DNA of 64,000 nt, from positions 1-64,000 of the forward strand of contig DASUQI010000019.1 in NCBI GenBank assembly GCA_036280655.1, written 5' to 3'. This DNA comes from DASSJM01 sp036280655. GTDB lineage: Bacteria > Actinomycetota > UBA4738 > HRBIN12. Shown one piece after another: positions 57,632-64,000 of the stretch. Below the pieces are notes generated by a model, which was not told the DNA's origin, ran no database searches, and was given only the letters and a program-made list of their open reading frames with translations. Position 1 is the stretch's first letter; each line of letters begins with the position of its first letter. The position numbers and the translations under genes were made by a program.

Positions 57632-59215
57632 CTAGTCGGGAAGCACGATGAACCGAGCCGAGCGGCCGCCGATCGCCGACGTGATCTCCTCGATCACGTC
57701 CTGACCCACCGGCGTGTCGAGCGTGAGCCCCATGAGGGCGTTCCCACCGGCCGACGCGCGACCGACGTCCATCGTCGCGATGTTGATCTCGTGCTCGCCG
57801 AGGATCGTCCCGACCTTGCCGATCACGCCCGGGCGGTCCTCGTACTCGAAGAACAGCATGTTCCGCGCGGGCGCCATCTCGATGTCGTAGCCGTTCACCT
57901 GGAGCACCCGCTGGTCGTTCCGCTTGCCGACGAGCGTCCCCGCCACCGACACCGGCCCCTCGTCGGTCTCGGCGCGGACCGCGACGAGGTTCACGTAGTC
58001 GCTCGAGACCGAGGAGCGCGTCTCGCTGATCGCGATCCCCCGCTCCTGCACGATGAGCGGCGCGTTCACGAACGACACCGGCTCGTGCACGACGCCGCGC
58101 AGCACGCCCTTCACGACGCCCAGCGTGAGCACGCGCGTGTCGGCCTCGCCGACGCGGCCGAGATAGCGGACCTCCACCGAGCGCAGCGCGCCGTCGGCCA
58201 GCCCCGTGAGGAGCGCGCCGAGGCGTTCGGCGAGCGGGAGGAACGGCCGGACGGTCTCGGGCACCTCGGCGCCGGCAGAGACGTTCACCGCGTACGGGAC
58301 GAACTCTCCGTTCAGCGCGAGCCGCACCATCTCGGCGATCGAGGCGCCGGCCTTGTCCTGCGCCTCGGTCGTGGAGGCCCCGAGGTGCGGAGTCGCCACG
58401 ACCTGCTCGAACGCGAATAGTGGCGAGTCCTCCGCCGGCTCCTGCTCGAACACGTCGAGCGCGGCCCCGGCAAGTTTCCCCTCCTCGAGCGCCTTCGCGA
58501 GCGCCTGCTCGTCGACGATGCCGCCGCGGGCGGTGTTCACGAGCCGAGCGCCCTCCTTCATCAGCGCGAGCTCGCGCTCGCCGATCAGGCCCTCGGTGTC
58601 CGGGGTCCTCGGAAGGTGGATCGTGAGGAAGTCCGCCTGCACGAGCAGCGCCTCGAGCGTCGGCATCAGCTCGACGCCCATCTCCTTGCCGCGCTCGCGC
58701 GGCACGTACGGGTCGAACGCGATCACGCGCATACCGAACGCCGCCGCCCGGCTCGCGACGAGCGCGCCGACGCGCCCGAGCCCGACGACGCCGAGCGTCT
58801 TGCCCTGGAGCTCGACGCCCTGCCACCTCGAGCGCTCCCAACGGCCCTGCTTCACGTCCGCGTTCGCCTGCGGGATGTTGCGGGCCTGCGCGAGCAGCAG
58901 CGCGAGCGTGTGCTCGGCGGCCGACACGATGTTCGACTGCGGCGCGTTCACGACCATCACGCCCTTGCGGGTCGCGGCCTCGAGGTCGACGTTGTCGAGG
59001 CCGATCCCGGCGCGCGCGACCACCTTAAGGTTCTCGGCAGCGTCGAGCACGTCGGCGGTGACCTGCGTCTGCGAGCGCACGACGAGCGCGTCGTAGGGCG
59101 CGATCTCCTTCGCGAGGCCGTCGGCCGCGAGCTCGGTGCGGACGTCGACCTGGAAGTCCTTGCGGAGCGCGTCGAGGCCCGCCTCGGACAGCTTCTCGGT
59201 GACGAGGACCTTCAC
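57632..59215 (-). CDS. serA: D-3-phosphoglycerate dehydrogenase
   Basis: The protein is 527 aa with a GTG start. VLVTEKLSEAGLDALRKDFQ, LGVVGLGRVGALVASRAAAF (NAD fold), NTARGGIVDEQALAKALEEG (catalytic Arg) and VVATPHLGASTTEAQDKAG (catalytic His). An intervening (ASB) domain and a C-terminal ACT domain (NMLFFEYEDRPGVIGKVGTI) follow, as in the long actinobacterial form that serine inhibits. It oxidises 3-phosphoglycerate, the first step of serine synthesis. It lies 16 bases after the aminotransferase that probably supplies the second step. Confidence 0.97.
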   Translation of the reverse strand: MKVLVTEKLSEAGLDALRKDFQVDVRTELAADGLAKEIAPYDALVVRSQTQVTADVLDAAENLKVVARAGIGLDNVDLEAATRKGVMVVNAPQSNIVSAAEHTLALLLAQARNIPQANADVKQGRWERSRWQGVELQGKTLGVVGLGRVGALVASRAAAFGMRVIAFDPYVPRERGKEMGVELMPTLEALLVQADFLTIHLPRTPDTEGLIGERELALMKEGARLVNTARGGIVDEQALAKALEEGKLAGAALDVFEQEPAEDSPLFAFEQVVATPHLGASTTEAQDKAGASIAEMVRLALNGEFVPYAVNVSAGAEVPETVRPFLPLAERLGALLTGLADGALRSVEVRYLGRVGEADTRVLTLGVVKGVLRGVVHEPVSFVNAPLIVQERGIAISETRSSVSSDYVNLVAVRAETDEGPVSVAGTLVGKRNDQRVLQVNGYDIEMAPARNMLFFEYEDRPGVIGKVGTILGEHEINIATMDVGRASAGGNALMGLTLDTPVGQDVIEEITSAIGGRSARFIVLPD

Positions 59216-59231
59216 CCTTGGCGCTCCGTCG

Positions 59232-60404
59232 TCAGGCGTCGTGCGACGCGCCGGGCGCCTCCTGGAACACGCCCTCGGCGGCCCCGACCGCGGCGCCGCG
59301 CTTCACGGGGTGCCCCAGGCGTTCGAGCGTCATCTCGAGCGCCGCGAGACCGCGGATGATGTCGAGCTCGCTGACGTACCCGAAGTGCCCGATCCGGAAG
59401 ACCTTGCCCTTGAGCGGCCCCTGCCCCGGCGCGATCACCGCGCCGAAGTCCGAGCGCATCCGGTCGCTGATCGTGTCGGCGTCGAGGCCCTCGGGCGCCC
59501 GGATCGCCGTGACGGTCCAGTTGTCCTCGAGGCCCTCGCCGAACAGGTCGAGGCCGAGCGACTGGACGCCCTCCTTCACCGCGCGCGAGAGCTTCTGGTG
59601 CCGCGCCATCGCGACGTCCACGCCGTCCTGGAAGTACAGCTCGAGCGCCGCGTGCAGGCCCTGCGTCACGCTGATCGCCGGCGTCCACGGGTTCTCGGGA
59701 TGCTTGCGCTCGGCGAACTCCTTGTAGATCGACCAGTCGAAGTAGAAGCGCGGCAGCGTCGCGGTGGCGTGCGCCTCCCACGCGCGGTCCGAGATCGCGA
59801 CGAACGCGAGGCCCGGTGACGCCGCGAGCGCCTTCTGCGAGCCGCCGACCGCGACGTCGATCCCCCACTCGTCGAACGCGAACGGCACGGCCCCGAGGCT
59901 CGAGACCACGTCGACGATCACGAGCGCGCCCGCCTCGCGGGCGACCCTCGCGAGCTCCTGCACCGGCTGGATCACGCCGGTCGAGGTCTCCGAGTGCGTG
60001 AGCAGCACGGCCTTCGCGGGTCGCTCGGCGATCGCCTTCGCGAGGTCGTCGGGCCGGACCTTCTGTCCCCACTCGTACTCGATCGTCCGGACGTTCAGGC
60101 CGTGGGCCTCCGCGAGCTTCGTCCAGCGCTCCGAGAAGTAGCCGGCGAGCGGGACGAGGACCTCGTCGCCGGGCGAGAGCACGTTCTGGACCGCGGACTC
60201 GAGCCCGCCGGTCCCCGACGAGGTGATCAGGAAGACGTCCGCCAACTCGGTGCGATAGAGCTCGCGCAGCCGGTCGGTCACGTCGCGCATCAGCTGTCCG
60301 AACCCGGGCCCGCGGTGGTAGACGAGCGGGCTGCCCTGCGCGAGCAACACCTCGGGCGGGATCGGGGTCGGCCCGGGGGCCAGGATGATCTCGGGACGGT
60401 CCAT
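59232..60404 (-). CDS. Class V aminotransferase (alanine-glyoxylate / phosphoserine type)
   Basis: The protein is 390 aa. The ATG follows AAGGAGCATCCAG. LAPGPTPIPPEVLLAQGSPL, TSSGTGGLESAVQNVLSPGD, VLLTHSETSTGVIQPVQELA, VDVVSSLGAVPFAFDEWGID and VGGSQKALAASPGLAFVAIS (Schiff-base Lys) are AGXT/SPT-like marks of fold type I. Its pairing with serA, as seen in actinobacteria and archaea lacking a classical SerC, suggests it aminates 3-phosphohydroxypyruvate or works as serine-pyruvate/glyoxylate aminotransferase. First gene of the operon running to serA and perhaps to the MFS trio. Confidence 0.95.
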   Translation of the reverse strand: MDRPEIILAPGPTPIPPEVLLAQGSPLVYHRGPGFGQLMRDVTDRLRELYRTELADVFLITSSGTGGLESAVQNVLSPGDEVLVPLAGYFSERWTKLAEAHGLNVRTIEYEWGQKVRPDDLAKAIAERPAKAVLLTHSETSTGVIQPVQELARVAREAGALVIVDVVSSLGAVPFAFDEWGIDVAVGGSQKALAASPGLAFVAISDRAWEAHATATLPRFYFDWSIYKEFAERKHPENPWTPAISVTQGLHAALELYFQDGVDVAMARHQKLSRAVKEGVQSLGLDLFGEGLEDNWTVTAIRAPEGLDADTISDRMRSDFGAVIAPGQGPLKGKVFRIGHFGYVSELDIIRGLAALEMTLERLGHPVKRGAAVGAAEGVFQEAPGASHDA

Positions 60405-60534
60405 CTGGATGCTCCTTCGGGGTCTGCGGTCTGGTGGTTCGGGGTCGTTCGGCGGACCGGCGGCGCCAGTCTCGAACGAGCCTGGTCAGCGTATCATCGA
60501 GTGTCGCGCCGCCTACCGGCGGCGTTCCGTTCGT

Positions 60535-63500
60535 ATGACGACCCTGCGATTCCTGTTGAAGCGGTTCTTCGCCCAGCGACTGCTGGGACTGGCCCTCGTG
60601 GTCACGCTCGGGTTCACGATCGGGGTCCTCGTCGCCGGACCGATCTACGCGGACGCGGCCCGCGAGGCGATCCTCTCGTCCGCGACGAGTACCGCCGCGA
60701 CGACCGTGAAGAACGTCCGGTTCTTCACCTACGGCGGGCCGGAGTTCGACGAGCAAGCCGCGGACGCGGCCGTCCGCGACGAGGCGAGCGTGCTGCCGGT
60801 GGACGTGGTCGTCCCGCAGGGGCTCGGGACGGTCCGGCTCGTCGGCGAGGACGGCACGCAGGAGCTCTCGGTCCCGCTCCTGTTCCGGGGCGGCGCCACC
60901 GAGCACCTCCCCTACCGCGGGGACCCCCCCGATGGCCCCGGCGAGATCGCGCTGCCGGACGGGATGGCAGCCACGCTCGGCGTCCGGCCCGGCGACACGG
61001 TGACCGCGATCGGACCGACCGGCGAGGAGGTCGAGCTCACGGTCGCCGGGCGGTTCGGCCCGCCCGACCGCGACGACCCGTTCTGGTTCGGCGACCAGTC
61101 CCCGTTCCCAGAGCCCGACTCGACCGAGCCGTCGCCGGCGCTCATGGACCGAGACGGCTACGCGGAGGTCGCGCCGCAGCTCGGCATCACGACGCAGTGG
61201 ATCTGGGACGTCTACCTCGACCTCGTCGGGGTGCCGTTCGAGCAGGCAGAGAAGATCCCCGCGCAGATCCGCAACATCGACGAGTCGCTGCGGACCCAGC
61301 CCGGCTTCGCGCAGCTCCAGATGATCACCGGCCTCGACACGCTGCTCACGCTCGTGAATCAGCGGGTGGCCGACCTGCGTATCCCGATCTTCCTCGTCGT
61401 GTTCCAGATCGGCGCGGTCGCGCTCGCGATCCTGGCCGGCGTGGGTTCGCTGGTGCTCACGCGGCAGTCGTTCGAGCTCGCCGTGCTGCGCAGCCGCGGG
61501 TTCTCGGGCGGGAAGCTGATCGCGGCGCAGGGCGTGCAGGCGCTGTTCGCCGCGATCGTCGCGTACCCGCTCGGCCTCCTGCTCGGCATGGGGCTCGCGT
61601 ACCTCGCGTCGAACGCGAACGGCCCGTCCCTGCCCGGCGTCCTGTTCCCGATCGGGCTGTCGTCGTTCGCCCTCGTGCTCGGCGCGATCGGGGCGGCGGT
61701 GGGCGCGATCACACTGCTGCTGCTCTCGCTGCCGCACGTGCGCCGCACGATCCTCGAGGAGCGGCGCCTGCTCTCGCGCGAGGGGCGGCCGCTGCTCGCG
61801 CGCGTGCCGATCGAGCTGTTCATCCTGCCGGTCGCGATCTTCGCGTTCATCCAGCTGCGCGGCACCGAGGTGCTGTCGACGAACGAGCGCGACCAGCTCG
61901 ACCCGCTCGTGCTGCTCACGCCGACGCTGCTGATCTTCGGCCTGTCGTTCCTCGCGCTCCGGCTGCTGCTGTGGCTGCTCCGGCGGCTCGAACGGCCGGT
62001 CGGCCGCGCGAAGAGCCTTCCGATGTACCTCGCCGCGCGGCGCCTGGGCCGCTCCCCGGGTACGAGCTTCGCGACCTCGCTGCTGCTCGTGCTCGCGGTC
62101 GGCCTGCTAATCGTGTCGACCTCGTACCGCGCGATCGTGCTCCGCAACCACGAGGACAGCGCCCACCAGCAGGTGGGCTCGGACTGGAACGTCGAGATCG
62201 GCACGCCCGAGCAGCAGCTCGTCGCGCTCGGACGCACGCCGACCGACGCGGTCGCCGTGGTGCGCACCGAGCCGGCGTTCGACCAGCCGGGGTCGTTCCC
62301 GCTCACGCCGGTGGCGCTCGGCGTCGACCCCGCCCGGTTCGCGCGGGGCGGGTGGTGGCGGGCAGACTATTCGCGGACGCCGCTGAACGGCTGGCTGAAG
62401 GCGATCGCGCTCGAGGACCCCGGGATCGAGGTCGCGGGCGAGGACTTCTCGGCGACCGTGACCGCGAACGACGGCGCGAGCGCGGGGGTCGAGATGCTCG
62501 TCACGTACGAAGGCGCCGACGGTGAGGTGACGACCGCGTCGGCCGAGACGATCGAGAAGGGCACCGGGACGTACGAGGCGACGCTCGAAGGGGTCGAACG
62601 GCTCCTGTCGATCTCGTTCTTCGAGGAGGAGGTCGGCGCCGCCGCCGAGATCGACCTCGAGCTCACCGACGTCACGGTTGGCGGCGAGGCGATCGATCTC
62701 GAGAGCTGGAACCCGCTCCGCTGGCGCGGCTCGGACGGGGCGATGGCCGGGATCGACGGGGGCGTCTCGCTCGAGATCGACACGGGCGCCGGGCACGTCG
62801 TCGGCGGGATCGCGCCGGCGATGCCTCCGCTGCCGGCGCTCGTCTCGCCGGAGATCGCCCGCTCCCAGGGCTCCGAGTTCGACGCGACCCTGGGCGGGCA
62901 GCGGCTCACGTTCCGGCGCGCGGCGATCGCGGAGGCGTTCCCGTCGGTCGCGGGCGACTTCATGGTCGTCTCGGCGCCGGCGCTGCTCCAGGCGGCGGTC
63001 CGGATCCCGGAGGCGGGGCTCGCACTGAACGAGATGTGGGCGGCGGGCAGCGAGGATCCGAGGCCCGCGCTCCAGGACGCCGGGCTGATCCCGGGCGCGA
63101 CCGACGCGGCGGGCCCGATCATCGCGGTGCTCGCGCAGCTGCCGCAGTCGCTCGCGGTCGGCATGAACTTCGCGACGGCCGTCGGCGGGCTGATGCTCGT
63201 CGTGCTCGGCGTCGCGGTCGGGCTCTACTTCGCGCAGCGGCGCCGCGAGTTCGAGTTCGCGTCGCTCCGCGCGATGGGCACCCAGCCCGGCCAGGTGAGC
63301 CGCGTCCTCCTGCTCGAACAGGGGCTGATGATCGTGTTCGCGATCGCGGCGGGCGCCGGCATCGGGTTCGGCATCCTGCGGCTGCTGATGCCCTACGTCG
63401 GCCGGAGCATCGGCTCGGCGTTCCCGCCGCCGATCCTCGTCGTCGACTGGACGTCGTTCGCGATCTCGCTGTCGGCGATCGTCGCGGCGACCGCGATCGG

Positions 63501-63570
63501 GCTGCTCCTGGCCCTGCGGGCGTTGCTGCGCTCGTCGGTGACGTCAGTGCTGCGGGGCGAGGCTGAGTGA
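60535..63570 (+). CDS. FtsX-like ABC transporter permease
   Basis: The protein is 1011 aa with an ATG at 60535. An N-terminal helix (RLLGLALVVTLGFTIGVLVA) is followed by an outer domain, then three helices with the FtsX core (LVLTRQSFELAVLRSRGFSG). A second outer domain (about 540-880) with acidic and Gly-rich stretches precedes the C-terminal FtsX domain (LYFAQRRREFEFASLRAMGT, LLLEQGLMIVFAIAAGAGIG). Two-FtsX permeases of this size serve MacB/LolCDE-type lipoprotein or peptide export and need one ATPase, which follows directly with a GTGA overlap. Cargo not determined. Confidence 0.92.
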   Translation: MTTLRFLLKRFFAQRLLGLALVVTLGFTIGVLVAGPIYADAAREAILSSATSTAATTVKNVRFFTYGGPEFDEQAADAAVRDEASVLPVDVVVPQGLGTVRLVGEDGTQELSVPLLFRGGATEHLPYRGDPPDGPGEIALPDGMAATLGVRPGDTVTAIGPTGEEVELTVAGRFGPPDRDDPFWFGDQSPFPEPDSTEPSPALMDRDGYAEVAPQLGITTQWIWDVYLDLVGVPFEQAEKIPAQIRNIDESLRTQPGFAQLQMITGLDTLLTLVNQRVADLRIPIFLVVFQIGAVALAILAGVGSLVLTRQSFELAVLRSRGFSGGKLIAAQGVQALFAAIVAYPLGLLLGMGLAYLASNANGPSLPGVLFPIGLSSFALVLGAIGAAVGAITLLLLSLPHVRRTILEERRLLSREGRPLLARVPIELFILPVAIFAFIQLRGTEVLSTNERDQLDPLVLLTPTLLIFGLSFLALRLLLWLLRRLERPVGRAKSLPMYLAARRLGRSPGTSFATSLLLVLAVGLLIVSTSYRAIVLRNHEDSAHQQVGSDWNVEIGTPEQQLVALGRTPTDAVAVVRTEPAFDQPGSFPLTPVALGVDPARFARGGWWRADYSRTPLNGWLKAIALEDPGIEVAGEDFSATVTANDGASAGVEMLVTYEGADGEVTTASAETIEKGTGTYEATLEGVERLLSISFFEEEVGAAAEIDLELTDVTVGGEAIDLESWNPLRWRGSDGAMAGIDGGVSLEIDTGAGHVVGGIAPAMPPLPALVSPEIARSQGSEFDATLGGQRLTFRRAAIAEAFPSVAGDFMVVSAPALLQAAVRIPEAGLALNEMWAAGSEDPRPALQDAGLIPGATDAAGPIIAVLAQLPQSLAVGMNFATAVGGLMLVVLGVAVGLYFAQRRREFEFASLRAMGTQPGQVSRVLLLEQGLMIVFAIAAGAGIGFGILRLLMPYVGRSIGSAFPPPILVVDWTSFAISLSAIVAATAIGLLLALRALLRSSVTSVLRGEAE

Positions 63571-64000
63571 GCGCGCGGGCGGTCGGCGCGCCGGTCCCGA
63601 CGGAGCGGCCGGGCCCGGACGGCAGCGCGCTTATCCGGTTCCGGCACGTGTTCAAGATCTACCGGGTCGCGGACACCGGTGTGGTGGCGCTCGGCGGCGT
63701 GGACTTCGACATCGCCGAGGGCGAGTTCGTCGCGATCGTCGGCCCGAGCGGTTCGGGCAAGTCCACGATCCTCAACATGATCGGCGGGCTCGACCGGGCG
63801 ACCGCCGGCATCGTGGAGGTGGAGGGGCGCGACCTCGGGCGGCTCGAGGAGGACGAGCTCACCGACTATCGGCGCGAGCGCGTCGGGTTCGTGTGGCAGG
63901 GCACCGCACGCAACCTCGTGCCATACCTGAATGTGGTCGAGAACGTGAAGCTGCCGACGACCGCGAGCGGCTCCCGCGTTCCCGCGGCCCGGCGGACGCC
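63567..64000 (+). CDS. ABC transporter ATP-binding protein (partial, runs off the window)
   Basis: From the GTG at 63567, overlapping the permease stop by 4 bases, 144 codons are present before the window ends. LIRFRHVFKIYRVADTGVVA LGG is the start of a LolD/MacB-type ATPase, EFVAIVGPSGSGKSTILNMI is Walker A, and VWQGTARNLVPYLNVVENVK is the Q-loop region. The Walker B and signature are outside the window. It powers the FtsX permease upstream. The short Ala/Pro-rich start (residues 1-20) is unusual but in frame. Confidence 0.92.
   Translation, partial: MSARAVGAPVPTERPGPDGSALIRFRHVFKIYRVADTGVVALGGVDFDIAEGEFVAIVGPSGSGKSTILNMIGGLDRATAGIVEVEGRDLGRLEEDELTDYRRERVGFVWQGTARNLVPYLNVVENVKLPTTASGSRVPAARRT

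Noticed and set aside
1..64000. CRISPR arrays
   Set aside because: No set of evenly spaced short direct repeats with unique spacers is visible; the repeats present differ in spacing by hundreds of bases and most of those gaps hold genes.

Overview
The window is GC-rich and GTG starts are common. Neighbouring genes often overlap by 4 bases (ATGA or GTGA). It contains F420-type LLM oxidoreductase, DUF222-HNH, DUF2255, LtrA and anti-sigma (STAS/RsbW) families, an ECF sigma factor and a eukaryotic-like Ser/Thr kinase. Together these point to an uncultured high-GC actinobacterium (Actinomycetota, soil or sediment type). I cannot name the genus.

Region 1 (1-7.9 kb) is an accessory zone of small unrelated genes: a CxCG protein, a 2-TM protein, a Rieske-fold protein, a GNAT, a broken methyltransferase, a 45-aa membrane peptide, secreted proteins, a cupredoxin lipoprotein, an alpha/beta hydrolase and a DUF2255 protein. 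Seven copies of a ~70-bp repeat (the 3' end of a 78-aa gene family) and three copies of a palindromic repeat separate them. The zone ends with an LtrA remnant, a truncated tyrosine recombinase and a decayed tRNA-Gly(TCC), which looks like the edge of an integrated element. The layout resembles a cassette array.

Region 2 (7.9-20.1 kb) carries an amidohydrolase/ALDH pair, a cyclic-nucleotide-binding protein, a secreted subtilase, tRNA-Arg(TCT), an RTX-like protein, a STAS/anti-sigma cluster, hemerythrin with a tiny C2H2 zinc finger, an MFS-cNMP fusion and purE. Several genes here carry single-base frameshifts.

Region 3 (20.1-35.3 kb) is metabolic: a sensor kinase, a translationally coupled MetE-like/amidotransferase/PLP decarboxylase operon, a carboxymuconolactone decarboxylase-like/P450 pair, an SDR-SDR-glutamine synthetase operon, a LnuA-type nucleotidyltransferase, an ECF sigma factor with its partner, an LLM oxidoreductase and an APC permease.

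Region 4 (35.4-53.6 kb) looks like catabolism of aromatic, nitrile or methylated substrates: SDR, nitrilase, FAD oxidoreductase, LigB-type dioxygenase, a semialdehyde dehydrogenase and two DmdA/GcvT-like demethylase homologues, each coupled to a different partner. Housekeeping genes (ilvE, M1 aminopeptidase, threonine dehydratase family, YqgE/AlgH) are interspersed. An SOS-type box sits on a broken DUF222-HNH gene.

Region 5 (53.6-64 kb) has three tandem paralogous MFS exporters preceded by a 22-aa leader peptide, a hairpin and a palindromic operator-like site. serA with a class V aminotransferase (serine synthesis) follows, then an FtsX/ABC exporter cut by the window edge.
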